Assembly (NCBI GenBank): GCA_018287875.1 | Contig: JAGVVL010000009.1 | Span: 2,356,001 to 2,420,000, forward strand | DNA: 64,000 bases | Direction of reading: 5' to 3' | Origin: Nigrospora sphaerica | Lineage: Eukaryota > Ascomycota > Sordariomycetes > Amphisphaeriales > Apiosporaceae | Shown here: positions 20,137 to 32,181 of the stretch, piece by piece | How the letters are laid out: every line of letters starts with the position of its first letter | How positions within the stretch are numbered: the first letter of the stretch is position 1 | Program-made: the position numbers and the translations under genes | Notes under the pieces: generated by a model | Told to the model about the DNA's origin: nothing | Seen by the model: only the letters and a program-made list of their open reading frames with translations | Database searches by the model: none

Positions 20137-23100
20137 ATGAGCGATCCCCGTGACCATGAGCGGCCGGACGACTCCGAGGAGGATGAGGAGGACTTCAATC
20201 CCGCGCCTGCCGATATGAGCGATGAAGAAGGCCAGAACGATGAGAACGACGAGGACGAGGCACCTCGTCGCGCGTCAAAAAAGGCATCGCCGGCCCCCGA
20301 AGGCGGCGATGACGAAGAGGAAGAAATGGGCGACGAAGACGACGAGCCCAACGGCAACAATGACGATGATGACGAAGAAGAGGAAGAGGAGGAGGAGGAG
20401 GAGGAGGAGGAAGAAGAAGATGAAATCCAGGTACGTCACTTTCGGCCCGTCCACTTATGGGGCCCGGACTGAACAGGTGGGCACAGGGGCACCGCCGCAA
20501 GCGCCGCAGAGGCAAGGATAAAAGAAGCGCCTTCTTCGAGCTCGAGGCCGAGGTCGATGACGAGGATGAAGACGAAGATGAGGAAGACGATGCCGAGCAC
20601 GAAGGTTTCATCGAGCACACCGAGGCCGGGGAAGCCGAGCAATTCGCCCGCGAGGACGATGCCCACCACCGCGAGCTCGATCGTCGTCGCGAGATGGAGA
20701 ACGACGTCGACCTCGAGGCCGCTGCCGAGCGGCTTAAGAAGAGATACGGAAACCGCCGTTCTGGTCGGGGTATGGGTGAGGCCGGCGTCGTGCCGCAGCG
20801 CCTCCTGCTTCCCAGCGTCGACGACCCGAGCATCTGGGGAGTGCGGTGTAAGGAGGGCAAAGAACGCGAGGTCATCTTTTCCATCATGCAGCGCATCCAG
20901 CAGAGGCAGGGCACCAAAGATGAGCTTGGCATTACGGCCGCCTTTGAGAGAGGCGGCCCGAACTCGGTCATGAAGGGCCTCATCTACGTCGAGGCCCAGC
21001 GACAGACGGATATCCTGCAGGCTCTTGACGGGATGCTTAATGTGTATCCCCGAAACAAACTCCTGCTGGTTGACATCAAGGAGATGCCCGATTTGCTGCG
21101 CGTTCAAAAGACGCCCACGCTGGAGCCGGGAGCCTGGGTCCGACTGCGACGGCCTCCCAAGCACGCCGGTGATCTGGCCCAGGTGCAGTTGGTGACGGAG
21201 AACGGCCTGGAGGCACGAGTCCGGTTCATCCCTCGCCTCGACTACGGAATGCGCGACGACGCTTTGCCTATGTCGGCCGACGGTAAACGCAAGCGACCTC
21301 CCGGACCCGGACCCCGGCCCCCCCAGAAGCTCTTCAGCGAGATCGAAGCCCGCAAAAGACACCCCCGCCAGATTACGGGTAATCCCAGTACCAACACTTG
21401 GCAGTACTTTGGCGATGAGTTCGAGCAGGGATTCCAGGTTAAGGACATCAAAATTCAGCACTTGACCATCAAGGACGTCAACCCCAGTCTGGAAGAAATC
21501 ACCAAGTTTGCCTCGGGCGGCGAAGACGGCGTGGAAAACATCGACCTAAAGTCCCTTGCCGCGAGCCTCAAAGACAGCACCGTCAACGTCACCTACCTCC
21601 CCGGCGACGTCATCGAAGTGTACGAGGGCGAGCAGAAAGGTGTCGTTGGACGAGCGACGAACGTCCAGGGTGACATCGTGACGATGGAAGTCACCGAGGG
21701 TGATCTTTACGGGCAGACGATTGAGGTACCCACCAAGGGTCTGCGCAAGAGGTTCCGAGCCGGTGACCATGTCAAGGTCATCGGAGGAAGCCGTTACCGT
21801 GACGAGGTCGGCATGGTGGTCAAGATTTCCGAAGATCGAGTCACCCTTTTGACTGACCAGACCAACACGGAAATCACTGTTTTCAGCAAGGATCTGCGGG
21901 AGGCCAGTGACATCGGTGGCCAGGGTTCGCTTGGCCAATACGAGATGACGGACCTTGTCCAGCTCGATCCTACCACGGTGGGCTGCATCGTCAAGATTGA
22001 CCGGGAGTCAATGGTGGTCCTTGACCAGAATGGAGACACGCGCCACGTTATGCCGTCCCAAATCGCCAACAAGCTTCCTAGGCGCAAGCTTGCCGTGGCT
22101 GCGGACCGCAATGGATCCGAGATTAGGCCAGACGACGTCGTCCGGGAGAGCGGTGGTATGGGCCGCCAAGGTAAAATTATTCATATCCACCGCACCTATG
22201 TCTTCTGCCACACCAACGCCACCAACGAGAACGCCGGCATCTTTGTTTCCAAGGTTAGCAATGTGCAGACCATCTCGGCAAAGGGTGGCCGGATCAATGC
22301 CACGGCGGCCGGGCCCGATCTGACGTCGATGAACCCATCGAAGAAGCTGAACCCCAACGACAAGGGGAACATGCCGCCACCCAAAGCAATGTTCGGCCGG
22401 GACAAACTGATTGGCCAGACCGTTACCATCAGGAGAGGCGGTCACAAGGGCCTGCTAGGGCGTGTCAAAGACACCACGGACACGCATGCCCGTATTGAGC
22501 TCCATACCAAGAGCAAAGTTGTCAGCATTGCCAAAGCGGACCTCGTCGTTCGGGATAGTGTCAGTGGTAAGGACATCACGCGCAACTACGACAGCCGCAA
22601 GCCTGGGGCGTTCGGTATGGGCCGACCCGGAGGAGACCGCCCGGCGCCGGACTGGTCCGGTGGATCCCGTACGCCCATGGCGTCTGCCTCGTCTCGCACG
22701 CCAGCATGGAAGACGCCGTCGGGTGGTGCGGCCGGCGGCGGCGGACGCACCCCGGCCTGGAACCGCAGCGGCGATGGCGGCCGTACCCCGGCATGGGCAG
22801 CACCGGATGGCTCCAGGACCGTCAACCCTTACGATGGAAGCCGTACGGCATATGGCGGATCGGGTGGGCGGACACCGGCATGGTCCAGCGGTGCCAAGAC
22901 GCCGGCGCCAGACTCCTTCGGGTCGCGGACGCCGGCTTACGGCAGCGGCGGCTCGTCTGACGCGTGGGCTTCGGGGTCCAAGACTCCGTATGGCGCCTCT
23001 GCACCCACGCCTGGTGCGAGCGGCGGTGACTCATGGGGCTACACTCCCGGTGCCACGGGCTCATCCAACGCGTACGACGCACCCACGCCGGCGGCCATGC

Positions 23101-23351
23101 TCGGCGCCCCGACACCGGCGGCCATGAATGCACCCACTCCCGGCGCTTACAGCGCTCCCACTCCGGGGGCCATGAACGCGCCGACGCCCGGAGCTTGGCA
23201 GGGCGGCTGGGGGGCGGATAGCGCACCCACGCCTGCGGCTGCGGCGCCTACGCCTGCTGCATCCTTTTCGTATGGCGTCAGTGCGCCGACGCCGGGAGAC
23301 TGGAGTGCCGAAACGCCGGCGGCCAGCGGACCCAGATACGATGACGACTGA
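20137..23351 (+). CDS. spt5: Transcription elongation factor SPT5
   Basis: 1052 residues, join(20137..20430,20487..23351), with one 56-base intron. SPT5 pairs with SPT4 as the DSIF clamp on RNA polymerase II. The N-terminal 140 residues are strongly acidic, with long Glu/Asp runs. The NGN domain starts near [15 protein letters not shown] (residue 214) and includes KGLIYVEAQ. Several KOW segments follow ([29 protein letters not shown]). The C-terminal 240 residues are a repeat tail: first TPAW/SRTPA units like the CTR phosphorylated by Bur1/Cdk9, then APTPGA units. The start at 20137 follows gccacgATG; an upstream in-frame TTG is not needed. Length and order match fungal SPT5. Confidence 0.96.
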
Positions 23352-24831
23352 AGTAGTCTATCGTCTGGGCGGCCTCTGATTTGGGATACGGCGTACGGGC
23401 GTTCATCACTGTACACTTGTGGAAACGGATGGCGGGCGGTTCCCCTCGGGCTGACTAGAAGACGGTGAGGGGATTGCGCAGGGCGAGTACGACGGTGGAA
23501 AAGCAGCACCCCGCAACGAAGCGCAGACAGTACCTTATTCCTAGTCGTTGATATACCGGCGCATTGGTTTAGTCTCGTGTTTTAGTCGTGGGTTGTCCCG
23601 GTGACTGCCAGACGGCCAGGCGCACGCCAATCAAGGGGTTCACCGCCTCGAGGCGCCGTGGGCTATTCTGCGAGAATTGTTGCGTCGGGAGCTCATGACG
23701 GTGACAAGACGCGAGGATGGAGGCGACGGTCCGGGGAGATGGACACGACCCAATTGGAAGAGTTGCCTTCTTTCCACGCGCTAATGCAGTATTTACCTAC
23801 ATCGTACATCTTAACAGCTCCTTACATACAGCCCGTGTTAAGGAACGGATACAACGGGTGCACAGTCGCCAGAGGTACAGTTGCTTGCGTGCGTCTCCCA
23901 CGGGCGAGCGCATACTCTCGACCATAAGCGCGGCTGCCATAAATACATCTTAAAGTAGTGATACTCTTACACCACCCTTCCACTGGAAGCAAGGGACAAC
24001 TACCGACTGGCCTTGAATTCCAGCGAAAGCTGAGTAAAAGAGTCTGGGATTCGGAGCGTGCGCGATTTGTTTTGAGAAGCTTTCATGGCAAGAGTCAACC
24101 AAGCTGGCCAGGATTTTGGGAGGTATCCATGGGCCATATGCTTTGCACCCCACGCCTCCATGCCCCATACATATCTCATTCCCGCATACATCGTCGCGGC
24201 GCTATCATTTCCCCACACGAGCGTTGCACAACTCGCATGGGTGTCCACTCATTGATTCTATATCGCCCGACACAAGGGACTTAACAGAGCAAGTATCTAC
24301 CTGGCGGCCTGCTACGTACATCGTACCTACGTACCGAGGGGGCAAAGAAGGCTGGCGGCAGTCGTTAAGCAGGGAAGAGGGGGGAGGCCCTCCCACCATC
24401 CCCATCTCTTTGTCGCCCCTACGGAGTCTGTGGCGGGCCATTCGCACGGCGATACGGTCCCCCTGGTCTTCCGCAAACGGAGTAGAGGGCGATCCACAGA
24501 CCGGATGGAGGGATGCTATTAGTCGCCCCAACACTCGCTTAGGGGCCAACACCGGGTCGACTGGTTTATCTTTGGCGCCTCTTACTGCTCCGTACCGTAT
24601 GGATACTGACTTCCTGGGGGTTCTTACCTACTTCTTTGTACGTTCAACGGTACTAACGTATTCACTACCTACCGCCTCTTTACTACTTTACTTACCTGGA
24701 CCCGAGCCCCGCTCTGATACCGCAACTTCCATCTTTTATTTCCCAATCTGACCGTCATCTCGTCTCTCTGGCCGGCCAATTTTCCGTTGTGATCACCTTG
24801 TCTCTAACCCCCCCACCGCCGAGCGCATAGT
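23352..24831. other. Intergenic region with TACCTA-type motifs
   Basis: 1.48 kb. The last 250 bases before the transporter are pyrimidine-rich with several TACCTA/ACTACC motifs (24600-24700). No exon was recognised. Confidence 0.55.
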
Positions 24832-26616
24832 ATGCCTTCGAACAAGGAACGGGACCCCAACGCCTTTCCGTATAAGCAATTGACCGTGCTTGGTGCGTAC
24901 GCTACTTTTCCCGTGCTTATCCCCGGCGCGAGCGTGGCTGACGACTCGCCCCTAAGCAATATGCCGCTTCTCGGAGCCCATCGCCTTCAACTCCATCCTG
25001 GCGTACACGTACGTCATGGCTCAGGACCTGAACGGCGGCGATGACACCGACGCCTCCTTCTACGCGGGCCTGCTCGTGTCGGCGTACGCCGTGGCCGAGG
25101 CCCTGACCGCCATCCTCTGGGGCGCCCTCTCGGACCGTTACGGCCGCAAGCCCATTGTCCTCATCGGCCTCGGCGGCGTGGCCGTCTCGAGCCTGATCTT
25201 CGGGCTCGCCCAGTCCTACTGGGTGGCCCTGCTGGCCCGCTTCGTCGGCGGCGCCCTGAACGGCAACGTGGCCGTCATGCAGACCATGGTGGCCGAGATG
25301 ATCAAGGTGCCCGAGCACGAGCGTAAGTTCTCTTTTTCGCGGCGGGGGAACCCGGGGGCGTCGTGGTGCTAACGCGCTTGTCGGTGGTTGTAGCCAGGGC
25401 CTATGCTACCCAGCCCTTCGTCTGGACCCTGGGCGGCATCATCGGCTCGGCCATGGGTGGGTTCCTGGCCCAGCCGGCCCATTTCTATCCCGACATCTTC
25501 CCGGCCGATGGCCTGTTCGGACGGTACCCCTACCTGCTGCCCAATCTCGTGGCTGTCGTTGTGGTCGTCCTGGCCATCATCCAGGGCATCTTGTTCCTGG
25601 AAGAGACGAACCCGGGGGTCGGCAAGGACCACGCCGTAGTCGACGACGGCGGGGCCGCCGACGAGACAACGCCCCTGCGCCGCTCCCGACACCGCGAGCC
25701 GGCCCCGCGCCGGTCCGGATCCACCAGCCAGTCACGGCTACGCTTTGTCGAGGAGAGCTTGCCCGTACCTGTGGAGCAGAGCTTCGATCTCCGGCGTTCC
25801 TCCTTTGGAACGGTGCACTCGATTCGTCTGCCCCATGACGCCCCGCCGCCGGGGCCTGCCCGTCCTGTGCTCAAGCCGCAGCCGAGCTTCCAGGGCCGTG
25901 CTTTCAACTACACCGTCATCATGGTGACGGTCGCGCTGGTGATCGTGGCGTACCACCAGATGGCCTTCACCTCGCTCCTCCCCATACACTTACTGGACAA
26001 GCCGGCGCAGCCCGCGGGGCATCTGGATCTCCGCGGTGGTCTGGGCTATACCCTTCACGACGTGGGCATCTACCTCGCCGTCAACGGCGTCTTGGGCCTC
26101 TTGATCCAGGGCCTCATCTTCCCCACCTACGTCGACAAGGTGGGTGTCTGGAAGACCTTTGTGATCAACGTGGTGCTCTACCCGCTGGCGTACATTGTCA
26201 TGCCCTTCGTGTCGGCGTTCCCGGCGGGCCTGGTCTCCCCCGGCATCTACCTCTCCCTCATCCTGCAGAGCCTGTTCGGCATTCTCATGTTTCCCTGTGC
26301 CCTGATCCTGCTCAAGGACGCCGCGCCCTCGCCCGCCGTGCTGGGCCGTGTCAACGGCCTCGCCATGTCGGCTTGTTGCCTCGCCCGCACCGTGGGCCCG
26401 CCCCTGGTGGGCATTATCTATGCCGCCGGCGGCTCGGCAGCCGCGTGGTTCAGCTGCCTGGGCTTCGCTATCCTGGGCGTTTTCCAGCTGCTCTTGGTAC
26501 CGCGGAAGCACGTCGAGCACGTCGAGGTCGAGTCGTTGCTTCACAAGACCGACAGCCACCCCACCCCCCGGGAAGCCCTCGTGGGAGGGAGCCAGGGGCG
26601 CGGCAGCGAGCCGTAG
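24832..26616 (+). CDS. MFS transporter (DHA1-like, ZIFL/PTM-related group)
   Basis: 549 residues, join(24832..24892,24957..25322,25394..26616). Introns of 64 and 71 bases restore the continuous opening LAICRFSEPIAFNSILAY and, at the second junction, EPRAYATQPFVWTLGG. The fold is a 12-helix major-facilitator transporter. LSDRYGRKPIVLIGLGG is the loop 2-3 signature. A long hydrophilic central loop (about residues 210-310, Arg/Ser rich) separates the two halves. The sequence type matches fungal plasma-membrane or vacuolar exporters near plant ZIFL and yeast YCR023C proteins. The substrate cannot be read from the sequence. Confidence 0.86.
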
Positions 26617-28372
26617 GCGGTCTATCCGCCAGCAGGGAGAGTTCATGGGACAGACAGCCTCCATAACCACCCACCATGGATCCCTAACCGGCGAGAGTCA
26701 TGGTAACATGCAGGTTGCCCAGGGCGGGCGTCCTAGCCGAAGAGAAGGCCGCACAGGCCACGGCCCAGCTATTTCGGTCGTGCGTAAGCTTTCTGGTAGG
26801 ACCCCTTGCGACGTATGACCTGCATTTGTTGGCAGGAGTCAACCCCCGCGTCCCGAAAAGGGCGCGAGAGCCTCCTCGGCCCCAAGTCACGACCCCAGGC
26901 ACCCGGGGCCGCCTTTCTGTTTTGGCCGACTGGCCGCCCCTGTATGCCGGGCAATAGCCCAGTCGCGTTTGGGTAGTGGAGGGGGTTTCCTTGCGTGATG
27001 GCGTGTTGAGCAGCAATGTCTGGGAACTTCACGTGATATGACTGGGTACACCGGTGGCGGGTACTCCACACGATGACGGAGAGAAGCTATTCATGAGTTA
27101 TAGGAAATCGAGATCGCTTGCATGCCCCTCTACGTCCGCGGCTAGTGGTGTAGAGCTATCTATGTCCGTAGCACCTCGGCTGCCCGGGAAGGGGGAGGAG
27201 ACGGTAGGTTTCGGATAATGAGATATCCCGAAGTCCTTCGTCTTGCCCGACGCACTCCCGCCTGGCTGCTGCCGCCCCGTGTCACATGGAGTGCTTGCGA
27301 AGACGGCCGGGATGGGGGCTCCCGGGCGACTATTACCGGCAGGTTGGCAGGACCGAGGTGGGGGAGGCGACGGAAGAAATACCTCCGTTGCTCTACAGTA
27401 ACACTTTCCCGGCAGCTGGGCAGCCGGGCTAGCTGAGGCTTTTCTTATGTTCACCCACTCGCTCCGGAGGGTCCCGAGACGCTCTATGGCTAGGCAGAAG
27501 GGCGACTTTGCGGGTTGTAGCGCGACGCACTGAGTTATCGCTGCTCGGGCCCAGCAGGTGGTTAAGCAACGGACGAGACGCCAGCCTCGGTCCGGTGTTA
27601 GGCTTTTTCTTTTGGCCAGGGCGTTTCCTCCCGGCCGAGGGTAAGGTATCATCATTCGCCCGCTGCAAGCACCACGCGAGCGGCGTCCAGTCGGAAGGGG
27701 ACCGGCACACTACGGCTCAGCATTCGGGGCTAGCAGAGCCAGTTTCGTCTGGCACCAGAGAGGCCGCTACCCCCGCCCTCATGTCGATCTGCCTCAAGTC
27801 CAGCTGGCCCTAGGGAGCCGTCGGGCTGTCTGCTGTCCAGGCGGCTCGCCCGGTAGGCCGAACAGTTGCCGGCCGCGGGCGGAGGGTTCGGTGCTATCGG
27901 TGCCCGAGTCAGCCCGCGCGGCACTGGCGCCCTGGGCTGTATGTTTGCCACTCGACAACTGCTTTCCCCAGGCCGTACCGCCCATGGTCCCGGTACGCGG
28001 GGACAGCGGGGCAAAGGAGGATGGACACGGGCTCTCTTCCCCTCCCTCTGCCCCTCTCTGTCCCTCTCTTTGCCGGGCACTTTGGCGCGGACACTGCCGG
28101 GACACGCACTCTTTGCCGAGCATAGATGGCGAGCGGCGGGAGGAGGGAGCAGCGGCTCGAGTCACACCGCCTTAAGAGGCAGATCAACCGCTCCCCAAAC
28201 AGACAGATGCTTTCGACGAAACTCTAAGCCCGAGTCAGAGCCAGCTCCCAGCCCGGCGGTATCCCGGACGGCTGCGTACATGCCGTGCTGTTGGTATATT
28301 GCGCGGCCCTCCGCGCTGGCGACGTGGGCGGCGCCGACGCTGGCCTCAGCCTCGCTTGCTCCTCCCTTCGCC
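26617..28372. other. Intergenic region, no gene recognised
   Basis: 1.76 kb between two plus-strand genes. Open frames of 60-185 codons on both strands are mutually overlapping and carry no domain. The right end should hold the promoter of the membrane-protein gene. An in-frame upstream extension to 27866 looks like leader, not protein. Confidence 0.5.
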
Positions 28373-29897
28373 ATGCTGACGCTGCTCCCCCCCCACTACG
28401 TGCCGCAGCCGGTCAGCACGTCGGACCTCATCATCGCCGCCTTGGCCTGGGGCTTCACCATCGGCTTCGGCTGGCTGACCGTGTGCATGGCCCTGCGCCA
28501 GACCTCGTTCTCGCTGCACCGGCGGCAGAAGGGCACCTGGCGCAGCGCCTACATCATCATGGTCTGGAGCGAGATACTGGTCTGCCTCGCCTTCGGCATC
28601 ATCTGCTTCCTGCACCTGACGGGCTACATCCCACCGTCGTGAGTCGCCCCCCCCCCCCCGGGGCTGAGCGTCGGGGGACCCGGCGGCTGCTGGTGTGCTT
28701 TTTACTGACGGTGACCGTCCAGGTTCATTTTCTACTTCTGCATTCGTGTGTTGCCCCACGGCCGCCCCCGAAGCCCGCCCGGCCCGCTCGGCACCGGCTA
28801 ACGCATGTGTTCCCTCCCAGTGACGCTCTGGGCCCTCCAGGTCCAGTTTCTTCTCCAGATCATCATCAACCGGTGTTCCATTTTGCTACCAGATAAAAGA
28901 TTCGCGTGGCGGCTGAAGGTCGGGACGGCCGTCGTCATCACAGCCATCAACATATCCGTTTACAATATCTGGGTGCCGGCCCGCCTACAGATCTCGGAGC
29001 AATACGTCCACATTAACGAGTGGTGGGACCGTGTCGAGAAGGCACTCTACCTCATCATTGATAGCCTGCTAAACATCTACTTCATCACCATCGTGCAGCG
29101 GAACCTCGTGAAGAACGGCCTCCAAAAGTACCAGCGGCTGGTCCTGTGGAACAAGTTTCTCATCGGCTTCTCGCTGAGCATGGACGTGCTCATCATCTCC
29201 ATGATGAGCTTGCCCAACACCTTCGTGTGCGTCCCCCCCCCGGCCCCCTTTCCCGCCCTCCGCACGGCGACGGGAGAGAAGTCCTCGCGCCATGCTGACG
29301 GCCGCCGGTTCCTATAGCTACATGCAGTTCCACCCCTTCGCCTACATGGTCAAGCTGCGCATCGAGATGTCCATGGCCGACCTTATCGTCCAGGTGGCCC
29401 GGGAGGACCAGTACGGCAACGTGCGGGGCGGCGGCGACACGGACCGGGCGCCGTGGCGGCCGAAGACGTACTCGCGGGCGGGCACGACGGTGCACAGCAG
29501 CCGCGTGACGACGGAGCGGTGCGTCTCCAAGGGCGCAGGCGGCGGCGGCGGCTACGGCATCCAGCTCAGCCACGTGGCCCACGCCGAGCGGGCCGTCTCG
29601 TCCGACGAGTCGGACCTCGAGCCGGGTCTCGGCAACAGCGGTGGCGGCCGCGGCCCGCCCCGGCCGCGGCAGGGCATCTTTACGACGCGCGAGATCCACA
29701 TCCAGTACGAGGACTCGGGGGTCGACCCGGCCGAGAGCTTTTTCTCCGCCCCGGGCTCCCGCTCACACCCGCCCGTCCTGCCCGAGCTCGCCCGCCTGTC
29801 CCGCTTCGAGGCCGACCGGAGCGAGTACAGCCTCTTCTCGCCCCCGGCGACGGCGTACGGCGGACCCCTTTCCCGCGACCCATGCTGCGACCCCTAA
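28373..29897 (+). CDS. Fungal multi-spanning membrane protein of unknown function
   Basis: 424 residues from four exons, join(28373..28638,28723..28745,28821..29226,29318..29897). Exon 2 is a 23-base micro-exon that supplies FIFYFCI and joins to LTLWALQVQFLLQIIINR. The exon phases close exactly. About six to seven hydrophobic segments are seen: LIIAALAWGFTIGFGWL, IIMVWSEILVCLAFGIICF, the micro-exon helix, VGTAVVITAINISVYNIW, ALYLIIDSLLNIYFITIV and LIGFSLSMDVLIISMM. I recognise this as a widespread Pezizomycotina family that resembles a seven-helix receptor-like fold, but no role is established. The C-terminal 170 residues are hydrophilic and Gly/Arg/Ser rich. The start at 28373 was preferred over an in-frame ATG at 28280. 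It converges with the phosphatase gene. Confidence 0.76.
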
Positions 29898-29995
29898 GAG
29901 CAGGGACGGGGTCCGTGGCGAAGAAAAGGGGAGGAAGGATGTACCGTACCCGCATACATCTATCTCCGGTGCTCAGCCGCCGGCCGCGCCGCTCG

Positions 29996-30733
29996 TCACA
30001 GGCTTCGCTCCAGGCGGTCTCTTTCCGCGCCTCCTCGGGAATACGAAAAGCTATCTTCAATTCTCGCCTTCTCTGCGAGTATGGTCCGCGCATCCAAGCC
30101 GGGACAGTGCTCCGACGCTACGGACGTGACCTTTTTGTACTTGGGCGGCAGCGTCCAGATGAGGTCGAAGGCGTCGTCGGGATAGTCCTCGACGTGCTTG
30201 GCGCCCAGGGCCTCGGCGAGGTCGGTGAGCGTGCTATGCTCCCAACTGAAGCCCCCCCAGTCGTTAGTCACGTGTTGCTTGTGACGGGTGCCACGGAGGT
30301 CAGCCTACCATATGAGGATGTTGCCCGGTCCCTTGTAGCCACGGACCACGTCCGTCACGCACTCGACGTCGTCCCGCTGGCACGAAGTGTCGACCTTTAG
30401 GCCCAGGTCCCGGGCTAGCGGCCGTACCGTTTCGTACGGGCGTTTTTGTTTTCCGTCTGTGCTTCCGGTCAGCCGCGGGACCTCCGGGATCACGGAACCG
30501 CGTCTTGGTAGGGGGGGCATCCTACCCTGCTTGGGCCTCTGCGCCATGATGTGGCCGATGCCGTACTCGGACCCTCGGCCGAACACGTCGCGAAGACACT
30601 GCGCGCGCTTGAGGCCATCGGCGTTCAGCCCGTTGCCCGCCTTGGGCTTCTCGCCGTGGCGGATGAAAAAGACGGTGGGCTTAGCGGCCGCGGCGAGGGC
30701 GGCGGCGAGGAGCAGGGGCAGGCTGTATCGCAT
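29996..30733 (-). CDS. Secreted histidine-phosphatase (phosphoglycerate mutase-like) protein
   Basis: 201 residues, complement(join(29996..30245,30309..30456,30526..30733)), with introns of 63 and 69 bases. The first 17 residues form a signal peptide (LPLLLAAALAAAA). FFIRHGEKP carries the RHG motif with the phospho-accepting His26. NILICWEH, rebuilt across the second intron, carries the second catalytic histidine (His122). The last conserved block is YPDDAFDLIWTLPP followed by HCPGLDA. Family members usually end near that point; here 30 more residues follow. The fold hydrolyses phosphate esters, but many fungal members have no known substrate. A decayed inverted copy of the last exon lies at 31622-31745. 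The 3' ends of this gene and its neighbour are 98 bases apart. Confidence 0.83.
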
Positions 30734-31621
30734 GGTGACGGGAGACACGAGGCCGGCAGGTAAGACAGCAGGCAGACGGGAGAGCTTCGTGGCAGTCGAC
30801 GAAGACGACGGTTAGCATCTTTCGACGCCCCTGAAGGATGAGAGCTTGGAGTAGACCCGCGTTTTAAATGGTCAGTGCATAAGCCAGGGTAGGAATGGGC
30901 CGGTCCTCCTTGGGGATCTAGATTCGGTCAGCCGAAAGGAAGTCCCGAAGGCGGCTCGTCATGACGCGCAAACCATGACGGCCCGTTCCAGGGGCTGTGC
31001 GTACGACAGCCTCACCAACGTCACGATGGCTGTGCTACTGGGAGGCGTCTTACTATTCTGACCCGGACAGCGCCGTCGCGTGATCCGTCATACATACCAC
31101 CGACGAATTACGACGTGCGCATGTGTGACGATGCGGGCGGCGATTCGCCAGACTCTAAAACGCGCGCCAAACACCTTTGCCGGAGTCCAGCGAGAAATAT
31201 AGTTGTGTTGGCAATTTGGGTTGGGCTGTGTAGGAGTGCGGAAGCGTGAGAATTGCTTGTGAGGACCTGGGTACTTTGAGGTTGCGGGCCCAACAGCCAC
31301 AAAATGCCTGTGGCACACGTGCACAGCCGAGCACACCCACACATACACCAATTACACACCGCCAGGTCCGCCGTGTCCGCCGTGTCCGCCAAATCCCTCG
31401 GTTCGAGTGCCGCTCCCTCGGGCGAAGACAAACGCCAGGCGCAGGCACAGGCCGATCGGCAGGAACGACCCTCGCGAAGCGGCCACCGCTTGCGGGCCCG
31501 GCGCCTTGGCCGACTGCTGCTGCTGCGTGCCGGCCCGGTCCAGGTGTTCCCCGACGCCGGTGTCGTCGGCCTCCCACCCGGGCCGTCCGGGCCGTTCTCG
31601 TATTGCATGATGACGGGTCGG

Positions 31622-31745
31622 CCGCACGTCGAGGACTATCCCGACGTCGCTTTCGACCTCATCTTGACACTGCCGCCTAGGTAGAGAATAGTCACGTCCG
31701 TAACGTCGGAGCACACTCGCAGAGACGGCGAGAATCGAAGACAGC
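31622..31745 (+). pseudogene. Inverted, decayed copy of the histidine-phosphatase last exon
   Basis: The plus strand here matches the coding strand of the phosphatase at about 30200-30048 along its whole length. It encodes HVEDYPDVAFDLILTLPPR and then a stop. Shared blocks include cacgtcgaggactatcccga and gtcacgtccgta. The copy differs by about a dozen substitutions, has a premature TAG after LPPR, and lacks 26 bases spanning the conserved CPGLDA codons. Upstream sequence does not match the first two exons. The two copies face each other about 1.4 kb apart. Confidence 0.85.
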
Positions 31746-32181
31746 AGCCGGTAAGATCCTCGCACTAATACTCGCCATGCGCCGTGGAGGCCGGAGCGAG
31801 TAATAGAGTGTTGAGCTTCATGTTGGAAGTGAGGTGGTGCCGTGGGAATAGCTTCCCAGGAAATCCATAACGATTGTGAATTAGGAAGGAAGTCGCCTGG
31901 GTCGATGCCTTTTATTTAATGTTTGACTGTGAGGCAGGTACAGCTCCTCCATCCAACATTCCTTCTTGCCGCCTTGGCCTAGCGCCTTTACGTTGGCAGA
32001 CCCTATAAGCGTACGGCAGTCGACAGTGGTACTTATGCTACAAGTCGGTTTCAGGTATATGGATACACCTCGCCCTTAATATGAAGGACACCCCTATAGC
32101 TGGTAAAGCCCCCCTTCTGTTTTTGTAGGCAAGCTCGCATATGGTTTAAAGGTGCGCACAAGAGGGACATGCAGAAGGATA

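Noticed and set aside
27866..28372. Upstream extension of the membrane-protein gene by up to 169 codons
   Set aside because: The added sequence is Pro/Ser/Leu-rich and looks like leader; the conserved protein begins near MLTLLPPHYVPQP.
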